Shown: piece after piece, positions 45,948 through 57,555 of the stretch
Layout of the letters: each line of letters opens with the position of its first letter
Position numbering within the stretch: the stretch's first letter is position 1
Assembly (NCBI GenBank): GCA_001692895.1
Contig: KV748186.1
Coordinates: 797,785 to 861,784 of the forward strand
DNA from: Cenococcum geophilum 1.58
Taxonomy: Eukaryota; Ascomycota; Dothideomycetes; Gloniales; Gloniaceae
DNA: 64,000 bases
Direction of reading: 5' to 3'
The notes under the pieces: model-generated
The model's database searches: none
Told to the model about the DNA's origin: nothing
The model's input: only the letters and a program-made list of their open reading frames with translations
Made by a program: the position numbers and the translations under genes

Positions 45948-48457
45948 TCACTCTACTCTCAGAACCCGTGCTCCCTTCCTCTTCGTCGCCCTCTTCTTCT
46001 TGTTGCCCTTGTCAAAAGCAACAGCACTGGCATGGTCACGGCCAAAGTTGTCGAGGTCTTTCACCTTGTAGATTCTGATAATCCAGTTCTCGCTCGTGAA
46101 CGCCTCCTCAATGGTGTTGAGTTGAGGTCCTTCTGCAGGCAGACGTACTCCTCGGACACGGTCTTGTGCCTGCCCGGCTGGGAACAGCGCGTTGTAGTTG
46201 TAGTAGGACATCTTGTACCTGGTTTGGAGTCAGCCACTGCATCTTAGCCATGGAGCTCACTAGACTTACATCAAGCTGTTCTTCATTGTCGGCGTGGCCT
46301 CGTCATCTACGCGGTACTCGCCCCTGGCAGTGAAGAAATTGCGCTCCTTGACCTCATCAGGCCAGATGCCCTCGGCAATTCTTACCATCCACAAGAATTT
46401 GTTAATGTCATCTCCAGAGTAGCCCAAGAGACCACCAAACACAACAAGGACGTAGTCGACTTCATGCTGGCGCATGATCGGATAGCTGACTTCTTCCCGT
46501 GAGCTCATCGCCTTTCCGACGGTTGCAATATGAGTGTTGTTCCACGTGTTGTTGTCGACAAGTGTAGGGCGGTCGGCCATGCCACCAATCTGGTAGCCAT
46601 AATCCCACCAAGACATGATCTTGGCGTTATCATGCGTGTTCTGACGAAGCCAGTAGTATGCCTCACGATAGTCGTCAATAATGTGTTGACTTCCATCCGG
46701 GAGTCTGCTTGCGAGGACGACTGATGGGGAGGAATAGGCATTTGAAGTGACCCAAGTACAATGAAGGACGAAGAGTAACAGATAGACTGTGGTAGATCCC
46801 ACAACGGTGAGTTTGGAAGCGTAAGAGTAAATTCCAACTAGAGGATTCCGGGTAGAGCGAAGCGCATCTGGCAGAATGGCAGCGGCCGCTAAATGGGCAG
46901 TGTCCGCATTTCCATTCACCTGGGGTTGGACTTTCGGACTATCGACACTTAGGTAGGTGTCTAAAATCTGGGAGAACGCAATTGCAGAGGCAACGCAAAC
47001 GATAGGCGTCAGTGTCAACATCAAGCGAACCATGACTCCAGCGAAGTAGCTGGCAAGGACAGCATAGATGACAATGAAAACCTGCTCGTCGTTCAAGGTA
47101 CGGAAGCACATGTAGACACCCGCCGGAAAAAGCCAGATCATCATGCTGAGATCGAAGAAGAAAGCAGGCCACGCCGTCGGTTGATGTTCGGAGACGGACG
47201 CAATGATAGGGATATGAATCTTGGCATAGCCTGTATCCCATAGAGAGTAGAATCGGCCAGTCCATGGAGCGATAACCCCAGTGACAGTAAGGAGAACGAG
47301 TCCTCCGAACGAAACAAGGAAGATAACTAGGACGAGGGCTCGCAGCAGCGTTTGGAACTGCTTGCTTGGAAGCTGTGTGCGAACGAACTCAACAAAAGCC
47401 ACAATTTGAAGGAGGCCAAAAACACCTAATACAAATTAGCACACTGGGCTAGAATATGATTTGAATCAAAATAACCTACCGAGCGCGGACATGTGCTCAC
47501 TACTCCTGATTGGCAAGAATCCGACGAATGGAACCTGCATGCTAGCAAGCGTTCCCAGGGCATACCAGGAGGTGTAGCTGACATAAAGTCTAGGGCTATA
47601 CCGTCCCATACAGATCAGAACAAATGCATGCAATGGCAGCAAGTTTGTAATGAAGACGTATCCACCCCATGCAGACACCATGTACCCGTAAAACAGCGCG
47701 GTCAACGCACCCCAGAATACCGATCCGTTCTTGACAGACTTAATCCAAAGGAAAAAGGTGAAGACCAGAAGGAAGATTGCTATGGCCTCGTTATCGTAAC
47801 TTCCAGCTACGGAACGCGAGATATATCCTGGAGTAATTCCCATGAAAGCTGCGGCAAGGAGACCTGCAGAGGGGGAAGTAACCATTTCAGAAGTTAAAAG
47901 ATAGGTCGCGAAAGCGGTGAGGCCCGAGAATCCAGGCGCAAGAAGGACACAAATATTTCGAATATCGACAGGGAACGTAAGGAAGCGGAGGATATGGTAT
48001 ATGACGCCGCTGGTTACCATCAAACCAGGGTACAACGTGCCTCCTGTAACACGGCCAAGAGGGTGCCATGTTCCTATGAAGCAGTCGAGATCAGTACTTG
48101 GTATTTGCAAACGATTGTAATTTAGCAGCGCGCGGAGGCTTGACAGGAGGCTTACGGTCGTCAAACCAGTCCCAGAAACTATAGAAGCCATTCTGAACAA
48201 GATACTTGGTCGCTCGAAAGTTGAACCAAGGATCGACTAAAGGCAAAGGTCAGTCAATTGAATGTGAGTTGCAGCGACTGCAAATTCGTGTAGGAGAACT
48301 GACATTCGTGGATAATACTCTCAAACCGAATAACACTGAACAGACGACTGGACACTGCGGCAGCAGCAATTGTGCACAGAATAATCAACCGGAGTAACCC
48401 TCGAGTGTTCCGACCAGTTATCTGCTTAAGGAGCTGGTCCCCTTCTGCGATGGCCAT
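45948..48457 (-). CDS. STT3: Oligosaccharyltransferase catalytic subunit STT3
   Basis: Five exons: 48457-48304, 48236-48156, 48073-47480, 47425-46270 and 46218-45948, with GT-AG introns of 67, 82, 54 and 51 bp; 751 aa, normal for the family. The start is [20 protein letters not shown]. The catalytic DxD-type loop follows the first membrane helix ([20 protein letters not shown]). Further marks are [19 protein letters not shown], the peptide-recognition motif [10 protein letters not shown] and [19 protein letters not shown]. The C-terminus [12 protein letters not shown] ends in a Lys/Arg-rich tail. It transfers the lipid-linked glycan to Asn-X-Ser/Thr sites in the ER lumen. All marks are intact. 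A transposase gene reads away from it starting 217 bp upstream. Confidence 0.95.
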
Positions 48458-48673
48458 AATTGAAATAGAAAAGTTGCAATGAATGATCTCGTTGACAAGG
48501 CCGCGTAACGAGAGCTTCCAAAAGGTGTCCTTCGCTCGCTGGAGCTGAGGCCGGGCGCCGAAAGCTCCGAGAATCGCCAAGATATTTTCACGTGACCCAC
48601 TGTATTTCAATTAGTCTTGGCAGAAAGACTTAGTGCGCTTAGTGATGCTGTATTATATTCTGCACTATGCCAG

Positions 48674-50302
48674 ATGCATCTGAGGTGTGGCGGTCTTTTG
48701 CCGCCCAATAAAGTCTCGCTATACGTGATCTGCCAAGAATTTGCCGAGCTACTAAGTGCACGAACAACATTTTCTGAAGCTCAACACCAGGGCTCTATCG
48801 TCAAGTTGAAGTGGCCAGAAATCGATCAATATGACCTCTACGCACCTCCCGAAGCGCCCCGCATGCTCACCGAGTTCGAGATTGGTGCCATTGTTGCCTT
48901 AAAGCGAATAAACAACACTCCGTACACAGAACTCACCTCGGAATTTGATGTCAGCGATTCTACACTCCGTTCAGCCTTCCAGCGAGTTCAACGCGCGGGA
49001 CATGGCGACTCGCTGCAGGAGCTGCTCGCAGCTGCCTCTCAACACGAGACTGAGACAGAGAGTCATCTTAGGAGGGCTCCAAAAGTGCCTCCAGGGAGTA
49101 CTTTGTCAGCCAAGTTACGTCGCGACATTATGATATGTGGCCACGAGCGAGTTAACGTCGCAGTTTCCGATATCCTACACGAAGCCGGCATTACCCTATG
49201 CGAAAAAACAATCCTCCGTGTCGCCCGCGAGCACCGCGGCGCCGAACACCCATACGCAATCGTACGAGGAGTACAGACCAAGAAGCCAAAGCTTGACGAG
49301 GAGGATAAGTACAACCGGCTTGACTATGCCGACTTCTTGATTGCAGAGTTTAATTTATACTTTCCGCGGCTTATATTTGTGTGCTACGATGAGACCTCAA
49401 AGGCAATTGGAGGCAAAAATATTCGCGGCGGCAAGCGCAAAATATCGCGCCCTCGCGGGCAAAATCCCAACGAGATTCCAGTATATAAAGAGCCCCCAGC
49501 CTTCTCACTCATGATTTGCGCTGCTACTAGTACCGATACTACTATTAACTACCCTCAGCCGTGCCTTGTATGGGCTCAAGACACCGACGACGATCACGAG
49601 AAAACCCTACGCCAGGTCGCCAAATCTAATCGCAAGGCTCGCGAGAAAGTTGACGCCAAACGCGCACGCGCTGGTCAACCTGGTACAGCTGAGTATAAGG
49701 CTCTCCAGGAGCTCAATCAGAATATACTCGATAGCAACAAAAGGGCGCGTCCCTCCAACAAGTTGCAGGGCTTAAAGGGAGCTTCCCTACGCCGCGGAAT
49801 CAAGCATACAATGTCGCCTCAGCAATTCTTTAAATATGAGGAGTTTGTATACAAATCAGGAAAGGGCATGGGCGGGATCTGGTACGCCGAGAACGTCCTT
49901 AAGAAAGAGGTCTTCCCATACTACTGCGCTATACGAGAGAGACATCCTGGGTCGCGAGTCTTCTTGGTTCAAGACAACGTTAAACTCCACAAAATTGGAC
50001 TCCGTTACTGCCAGTCTGAGATTAAGGAGCTGGGCATCAAGTTTGCGCCTCACCCACCGAACTGGCCTGATTTACACCCAATTGAGCACTGTTTTGGACG
50101 ACTTGAAGGGTTCTTGGCAGACTACGAAGTGCAAGGCGCCTCTAAGAAGGACAAAAAGCAGGCTGAGGAGTATATACGACAGATCTGGCAGGAGGACGAG
50201 TCCATGCGCCAGTATATGGCTGACCGCCTCCATCCTACGTACTTTAAGGAGGTTGTACGCAAAGTTCACAAGGCAGAAGGTGGCAACAACTTTACAGCAT
50301 AG
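48674..50302 (+). mobile_element. Tc1/mariner-type transposase, intact open frame
   Basis: The first ATG in the open frame is 48674; the frame extends upstream to 48617 without an ATG. The protein is about 542 aa and ends at TAG 50300-50302. Near the start is a helix-turn-helix region (TEFEIGAIVALKRINNTPYT, then EFDVSDSTLRSAFQRVQ). The DDE catalytic core shows VCYDETS (first Asp, codon at 49388), VFLVQDNVKLH (second Asp, codon at 49973) and PPNWPDLHPIEH (third acid, Glu 36 residues further by my count). A long insert of about 190 residues separates the first two Asp. No stops and no RIP-like decay are seen, unlike the other elements here. I could not define terminal inverted repeats, so the element limits are unknown. 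It lies in the upstream region of STT3. Confidence 0.82.
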
Positions 50303-50713
50303 CGCGCAAGCAAAAAATCTGATTATTTACAGTAGTATACTTAAGCGGTAGGATAACGAAGCGGTAGACGTCTTGTGGCTTACGCATAGGGCTATTTGCT
50401 CTGACCTTTGCTAGAGATAAGCATCGTGAATGCCTAGTTGTGGGTAGTTAGATGTCGCTGAATGCTGACGTAGCTGTGGTGTTGGACAGCTAGATGCGGC
50501 ATGGTTAAAGCGTGGTCAGGGGTTTTAGGGTTGAGTGCGAATCCCTAAGAATGCGAAGACCTCAACCTGTATTACAGTACAGCAGCTCACACCTGACCTT
50601 GGATTTTAGGACGGTGACCCAGCCATCAGTGCCCGTCAGGTGAGAAGCTCAAGCACCTATCAAACTACCTGCACGACCCTTCTGGCCTGCAGTCGCATCT
50701 ACCTAGCACGCTA
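50303..50713. other. Short intergenic gap, probably the transposon's 3' end
   Basis: About 410 bp between the transposase stop and the end of the deaminase/MYND gene. I found no inverted repeat to the left flank. Confidence 0.4.
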
Positions 50714-53665
50714 TTAATTAGCAAATCCACCAATGAACCCCCAAAGTCTCGACAATAGCGACGGCAAACCCGCAGAATCTTCATCCGCCTCTGACCCTAC
50801 CTCTGACCTCAGCTCTGGCCCTAGCTCCGACTCCACCACTTCCTCCAGAGGATAGAAATTCCTCATTAACGACCTCCACCGCTCTTCCATCCGGACATAA
50901 CCACTTGCAAACTGAAACAAATTACCAGCTATACACGCCTGGTGGAGTTCCAGTGGATTCGCGGTCTTCAGAACCTTTCCGTAAATTTCCATTAGTATGC
51001 AAGTTTCCTCGAAAGTGCGGCAGTTGATAAACCCATAGTCAACGTTAACCGATGGAATGGGCGGATGGTCCATCGGATCGCTGATCTCAAGAAACTGCTT
51101 CAGGTCCCATACGGATGGGCGGGGGCCGGCCGGTGGCACGGACAAAAAGCCCTCTAGGAACGGGAGCCTGGATCGTAGTTCCTTCAGCCCCTTTGAATCC
51201 ATGAGCTGGATAAGTGTTCCCGCTTCGTATGCTTTCCAGAATTGTGTGAACGTGGCAGGCTGAATGACACCTCTTCGACGGGTATGGAACTCGTAGAAGA
51301 AACTTCCGTCACTTTTGGTAAGAAGGAGCTGGTAGAGATCTACAAGCATACTTTCTTCGCCCTGTCCGCGGCAGGCTACAAACCCGAAAGAGTACCAGTT
51401 TCTTTCAATCGGATTAGGACTAATCCGGAGTAACATTTCCGCCAGCAAGTTGTAACTAGTTTCCTTGGCTTCTGGCTTCAGATCCCTAGCCATCTTGTTG
51501 CGATCCTCGATATCTAAGTATGGCCTGGCCTTGTCGTAGAAGGTCGCCATCAACTTTCGTTGCGCTTCATCTTTGGTCATAGGACGCTCAGGGACATAGA
51601 AATTCTTCAGAAACCAGGGAAAGTATTGCCCACGGGAATTCTCCGGAATGCTGTAATAAAACTCCTTGATCTTATCGGTCAGGATGCCCCCAACACGCCA
51701 CTTATGTATGTCCTCCGCTGAGAACTTGCCAGAAAGATAGAGGCCTCTGTAGACCCCCAGAAGGTAAGCCCAGTCCCCGCCAAAGAGGACGTTGTTAAAT
51801 CCGAAGTCTTCAAGAACATCCTCATCTTGAGGCATGAGATCCTCCGCCAATGACTTCCAGAGATAATCAGCGGAAGTAAGTGGGCGTTTAGAGCACGTGA
51901 ACAAATGGCTTCCGGATCTTTGCTCCTGGCACGAATCGCTGCAGAAGAAGCCTTTGTTGCAAATGTTGCACCTTCTCGTCGTCGGTCTCATACATATATC
52001 GCAGTCCCAGTCCGGCTCATCTCCTTCTGGAGTTAAATAAGTGCGCCTGGTTGAACTGATCGTGTCCTCTGTTTGCCTTTTGACCCTTAGCACAAATATT
52101 TCGGTGAGAGTAAGTGAAAATAAGCTAATGATACCCGAAACTCGCTCACCTTCTGAACATTTCTGCAACTCTGTCGCGTTCTGCTTTCATCCTTAGCCGG
52201 CCAATCTGCAACTGTCTTTGTGAGCGCTCCTCCTGCCGACCACCTAAAACGCTGCTTCCTCCAATAACCGAAGTTCGTTCGTGCCGAATATGGCCCTCGA
52301 CTGAGGCCTTTAATTTCTTCTTAACCTCCTTTTGCACTAATATAAGAGCCTTTGCCGTCCGATCGGCCTGACCAGGCAGAAGTCGCTCCACACTTGGCAC
52401 GGTCCATGGTTTGAAGAGGCGTCCATGGCACCCTCTTGTCGTGAATCGCCCATACGACTGAATAAAGCGATTGCACATGAAGCAGCTGAGCTTGCTACAT
52501 CCAAAATACGGGAACAAACCTGATGTGGATGATTCATTGGTATTCAGAAACATCAGCATTTGAACCTCGGCATGTATGTTGGGCTTTTGCTTCTGCCGTT
52601 TTGCGAACTCGCGTTCAATCTTAGCGACAGTCCAATTCTAGCCTAAGACGGCTTTCGTTGTAGTAGGACCCAGATCAAGTTGGAGGATACCGAAGGTCTG
52701 ATTCAAGTTGAGCGGGCGCTGAGACGGGTTTGCAGGCGCAAGAGGACGAGGGACCAGGATGATTGTGACTTGTTCGAAGCTTGGAAGCGTGAGAGCAATG
52801 TCTTTGAAATTCTGGAATGCGACTCGGAGCCGGGCGAGCAGGCAGATATCCAACCACAAGCTCTTCGATCTGGAAGTCGCGCTTGGAGAGCTGTAGAGTA
52901 CCTCCTCAATGTTTCTTGTCCGACGCAAGTTGTATGATGCGATAATAAGCCCCGTGTGCTTTTCAAGGGTGCTTGTACCGTTAATGTTACGATCAAAGAG
53001 AAGAGTCCGCAGGAAGGATAGGGTAGCATCAGAGACTGAACTGTTTTCTGGTGTGTTAGTATCATTCCTCGTGCGGACAGCGTCGTAAGCTTTGAAGCTT
53101 GCCCTCAAGTTAGGAATATAGCTGTGTTCAATCCGGCTCTGATGATACAAGACCATCTCTTCCCATAGGAGAGTCTCAGATTGATCGGCTAGACGAGAAG
53201 CATGAGTTTAGTATGCAGAAATAAAGCAGTCACACGGGACGTACCGTTGTTGCAAGATAACGAACCCAACAGCTTTCCCAATTTATCAAACGCAGGCTTA
53301 TCCACATCCGAGAAGCCTTCATTACGAGCAATCCAGATGACGACATTGTCTTCAGCCTCCTTCATGGCGGAGCAAGCAACTGCTGTCCCGCCCTTCTTGT
53401 TAGCCGCGAATTCAGCCAAACAATCAAGAAGCCTTCGTTTAAGCCTCCCATACCCCGAATCTGATATTTGATGAGCGAATCTAGTATCTATGCTAGGCGC
53501 ACCCCCATCTCCATTGTCATCGGGATCCCAGTCTTCTTCGAGCACCGTATCAGATAACGAAGAAGGCTCGGCCTGGCCGCCATTTCGAAGCGAGAGGAGG
53601 TTCGCAAGAGAGTGAAAATGAGACCAGCTTAGGCCTGGGTAATTCCAGTCGAAGCTCTCACTCAT
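50714..53665 (-). pseudogene. Deaminase-like (OTT_1508 type) + MYND zinc-finger protein with one in-frame stop
   Basis: Exons 53665-53245, 53188-52150 and 52085-50714, with introns of 56 and 64 bp and matching phases; 943 codons plus stop. The N-terminal 330 residues are helical and not recognised. The middle has the deaminase signature: NIHAEVQMLMF (His-Ala-Glu zinc/catalytic motif) and FGCSKLSCFMCNRF (Cys-x2-Cys), as in the fungal OTT_1508-like deaminase family. A MYND-type finger follows (CDICMRPTTRRCNICNKGFF, then C-x3-C-x7-H-x4-C), then a long helical C-terminus. One TAG at 52640-52638, between KAVLG and NWTVAKIE, interrupts an otherwise fully open gene about 20 codons before HAE. CAG to TAG would be a RIP-type change. 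Read-through or a base error would leave an active protein; as written it makes only the N-terminal part. Substrate unknown. Confidence 0.75.
52638..52640 (-). other. In-frame TAG before the deaminase core
   Basis: The stop lies inside a long exon, and the reading frame is the same on both sides. No splice pair is available to remove it. Confidence 0.75.
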
Positions 53666-53699
53666 TGTGGGGATTAGAGTTTATCCATAAGTCCGGTGC

Positions 53700-53840
53700 T
53701 AACGTAAGTGATGGGGTTATGAAGGTGTCCCTAGTTATGAAGGTTTCGCACATCAAAACAAGCGCACAGACAAAATTTGTTTGCAAAACCTGCAATCCTT
53801 CATAACTAGGGACACCTTCATAACCCCATCACTTACGTTA
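53700..53840. mobile_element. Foldback MITE with perfect 44-bp terminal inverted repeats
   Basis: The left arm 53700-53743 (starts TAACGTAAGTGATGGGGTTA) is repeated exactly, inverted, at 53797-53840 around a 53-bp spacer. The outermost TA on each side may be the target duplication of a Tc1/mariner-type MITE. It has no coding capacity. The element ends 35 bp upstream of the deaminase gene's ATG (53665). Confidence 0.85.
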
Positions 53841-53974
53841 TGTGACGTGCGATTGTGCGGCACACTGCTCACCTGCATTCAGTCAGCTGTGCAGCTCGCT
53901 ACCAAATGCTTATCCCATGCGCCGTCAAGGTCCAATAGCGAATATGGTCCGTGCGCGAACACCAAAATTTCAAA

Positions 53975-56798
53975 CAGGGTTGCGGCCGATAACTTTTATC
54001 CTGATAGCCTATCGGATAATAATAGTATCAGCTGACACCGTATTATCCGATATTTATCCGACAAAGCTTGGCATTTAGAACTTCCGCACAAAAAATTATT
54101 AAATTCTTTAGATGGCTTTAATATGGCTAGTAATAATCTTTAATTTAATGATTTTGATAGCAATATCTTATTTAAAAATGATGTTTCTTCTACTGCTCTT
54201 TTAAGCGCTGAAACTGAGGGTAATAAAGGCTTGGTCTTAACTAGACGTATAATAATAAAACAGTCTTCCTTAATTCATAAACACACCCATATAGTAATAG
54301 CTAAAGAGAAAGCTTGTATAAAGAAGAGCTATTTCTGTTAATATTGTCCTTCTAAAGACCTAAAAGGATATTACAGCTTAATATATGGACTTTGAATTTA
54401 TCTTAAGAAATATAAGATTAAATGGAGTTTAGAGGAGAATAATACTTATACGACAGTAAGAGATTAAGGAGAGAGTTCTACTTAAGCACTCTATACTAAG
54501 CTTTTGGAAAGGGGATAAATTAAAGGTCTTAAGGGCGAGGTTCTAAAGTATACGGTATATCGAAATATTATAAAGCAAGCACTTCTAGATCTAATTATCG
54601 TACAACGGCTTCCCTTCTTATGTGTAGAATGGCTAGAGTTTTATACTTTTATAAAAGCATTAAATTAAGAAGCACCCTTAATTATCCCTATATACTACTT
54701 AACGATTATAACCTGGATTCTTAACTACTTTACTAAGAGTTAAGATATTATATGAAAAGTACTTTAATCTACGAAGATAAATATTTACCTTGCCGTAAAT
54801 ATCTAGAGCTTTCTAAGTTATACTCTTCTTCTTAGAATTTATGCTAGCTTTGTTGATATCTAGGATAAATACTAGAACCCCTTAATTGCTCTTTATACGG
54901 TATCTAGCTAGAGTAATATAGATTAATAGAAGGCACTTTGTCCTATTCTTATTGAGTATAGTATTAAAATAAAGATTAGAGCTCTTGTTGGTGATAATGC
55001 TAGATTAAACGATGTTCTCTATTATATGATTAGCTAATGGCTTAGCCTTAAGCATAAAATTAACTGGATCGCAATATATTAAAGAATTCGCTGTTAGGGG
55101 CATGTTATCAATCTTATTGTTTAGGCCTTTCTATTTAGTTTAAAGAAGGATAAGAAGCTTATAAACTCGTATAATAAAGAGGATAAGAAGCAGAACGAAG
55201 AAGAAAAAGAGGAAGAAGAGGAGGAGGAGAAGGAGGAGGAAGTTATATAATAAGCACCACCGCCAGTTAAGAGAAAAGATAAGAGGAAAAAGAAATATAA
55301 AGAATCAGAGCCCGCATTATACGAAAAGTATAAAAGGGGTAAAAATATTTGAAATATTATAGGGCCGATGGGGAAGCTTTATAACTACGTCGTTTATATC
55401 CACAGCTTAGCTAACCGTACGATATGGTTTGTAGAGCGTGCTAGTAGAATAATTCCTTTTAATAATTGTATAAGGTGGAATAGCTGGTTTAATATGTTAA
55501 ATATAGCTCTAGAGGACAATATAAAGGCTACGTTTTAACTCTACGTTAAGCACTATAAGGATAATTTCTTAAAAGATAATATCCTCACAACAAGCAAATA
55601 GATACATCTTCGTACGATTCGTGATTTCCTTTAGTCTTTCTATAAAGCAACTCTATTTTTTTAAGGAGATTATATAACACTAGACAGGGTTCTAGAATTA
55701 ATTGATATTCTTAAGGATATGATATATACCGCGTTAGTATATTATACGATACTCTTAACGTTTCTTTAGCTAATCCTTTTCTAGGTAATAGCTACTAAGG
55801 CTAAGGATAAGTTTATGGCTCCTTAACTCCAACGTGCTAAGAAAAAGCTTATAAAGTACGTTAAGAAGCTAAACAATTCTCCCTACTATCTAGCGGCACG
55901 GGTTCTTGACCTAGAGTGTTGTATAGCTTTCTTAAAAGATCAGAATGATTATATTACGATTAATAGAGAAAAGAAACTCTTTAGCGTACGAAAGCTCTGG
56001 GAGAGATTCCGCAAGAAAGCAATACTTTTAGATTTAACTATATCGTACGAAACTAAGACTTAAAAGTTGCCTTTAGAGTCTAAAGTAAACCTCTCTGCCT
56101 TTTATAAGGCTCGTCTTTAGTATTATTTAAAGCATACTCGTCCATAGAGCCAGGATAAGTTTAATACCTATATTAACGAGAGCCCAATTCCACTTAATAG
56201 CCGTACAACAGCTATTTTATAGTGGACTTAGTCTCTACAGCGTACAAAATTTCTAAGACTCTTACTACTTGCAGTTAAAGTTCTCTTAATACCTGGAATG
56301 AGTGATAAACCAGAGAGAGTATTTTTAGGATCTCGACGTCGCATTCCATGGGACCGTACGAAGACTACTCTACGGATACTTAAGGCATCAGAATGCGCGA
56401 AGGACTGGGCAGATTATGGAATTCTAGGTATTCCTTTATAAGTCGTACGCTAAGGGGTGCTGCTATATTCTACCTAGGCACACTACGGCATATTGCGGCT
56501 ATAGTAGAATATGGTAGAATATTGCAGGCGTGGCAGAATATGGTAGAATATTATAGGTGTGGCAGAATACGGCAGAATATCGCAGGTAGCACGCCCTAGC
56601 ACTGTTACACTAGTATTCCTTTTCTTAATACACAGTAGTTTTTAAAGCGTTCGTTTCTGTAATATAGAAGACCCGGTATGGCGTCTTATGGACAATGTGG
56701 CTTAAAGTATCGGAGAATTATCGGATACTCTCGTAATACTATTAGCTGATAGGCTGATTATCCGATACGGGTATTGGGGTGTATTGGCCGCAACCCTG
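53975..56798 (+). mobile_element. Decayed hAT DNA transposon
   Basis: 2824 bp with terminal inverted repeats CAGGGTTGCGGCC / GGCCGCAACCCTG and a perfect 8-bp target duplication ATTTCAAA (53967-53974 and 56799-56806), both typical of hAT elements. Subterminal copies of TATCGGATA / TATCCGATA lie at both ends, like transposase-binding repeats. The interior is AT-rich with many stops (RIP-like). On the plus strand around 56280-56420 one can read IPGMSDKPERVFLGSRRRIP and then WDRTKTTLRILKASEC, the C-terminal dimerisation domain of hAT transposases. Around 55890-56060, LAARVLDLECC and KLWERFRKK also fit. No functional transposase remains. Confidence 0.9.
56280..56432 (+). pseudogene. hAT transposase C-terminal dimerisation domain remnant
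   Basis: The frame LLIPGMSDKPERVF...RRRIPWDR...LRILKASECAKDWADYG matches the hATC domain and ends at TAG after YGIL. The upstream part of the same protein is broken by many stops. Limits are approximate. Confidence 0.75.
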
Positions 56799-56894
56799 AT
56801 TTCAAACAAACGTCTCTACCACAGAATCTATGGCTTCTCACCTAGATTATATCACTATAATGGGTCGCAAATATGCAGGAATACCTTGATCGAA

Positions 56895-56953
56895 NNAAAG
56901 GANCGTAGNGTCAAGTATAGNTNAATTTTGAACTTTATTATCNCGAGTTGGTN
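56895..56953. other. Cluster of ambiguous bases (N)
   Basis: N bases occur at 56895, 56896, 56903, 56909, 56921, 56923, 56943 and 56953, just right of the hAT element. This probably marks a collapsed or poorly resolved repeat in the assembly. Confidence 0.95.
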
Positions 56954-57171
56954 TCGCGATTAATTAATTAAGTCTTCAGCTTTGTTTTGTCAAGACTACG
57001 TTAAATCTAGGCGATCTGGTTGGTTCGCTTACTATTGGACCTTTCTTGACGGCGCATGGGATAGGCCCCAATAGGACTAGCTTATATTAGACAGATGCTT
57101 ACAATTTTAGCAAATGTCGGTGGCGAAAAGACGATCCGAGTCGCATGCCACTCGATGTACCTTTGCAGGTA

Positions 57172-57553
57172 CGGAGGTCGTTGTTATAAGTTCTTGCACC
57201 TTCCTAATTAGGAAATTAAGCGACTGCGCACGCGCAATCACGGGTGCGCAGCTACCAGCCCACCCCACGTAAATTTAGGCACGATCCCGCTACAAATGCG
57301 TAATTTTTAGCACTGCTACATAAGCTATAATACCGGCTGCGTAAATTACAGCACTAATAAATTTTAATAAATTTTAAGTTATAATAACTACTTTAATACG
57401 ATTAATCATATAATAGCTTTAACTTAGAATTTATATAGAGTTTATAGGATTTTATATAAAAATATAAAGATACTTATTTAATAATATACTAAGAGAGTTA
57501 GTAACTTAACTTCCTAATTAGGAAGGTGCAAGAACTTATAACAGCGACCTCCG
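57172..57553. mobile_element. 382-bp MITE with about 50-bp terminal inverted repeats
   Basis: The left end CGGAGGTCGTTGTTATAAGT and onward is inverted at the right end with one early difference (GTCGCTGTT). Flanking TA at 57170-57171 and 57554-57555 fits Tc1/mariner-type insertion. Each arm contains the palindrome CTTCCTAATTAGGAAG or a close form (the left copy reads AGGAAA). The AT-rich centre has no coding capacity. Confidence 0.85.
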
Positions 57554-57555
57554 TA

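Noticed and set aside
52638-52640. Programmed stop-codon recoding in the deaminase gene
   Set aside because: No known recoding context is visible and a RIP-type CAG-to-TAG change is simpler; kept only as an alternative.
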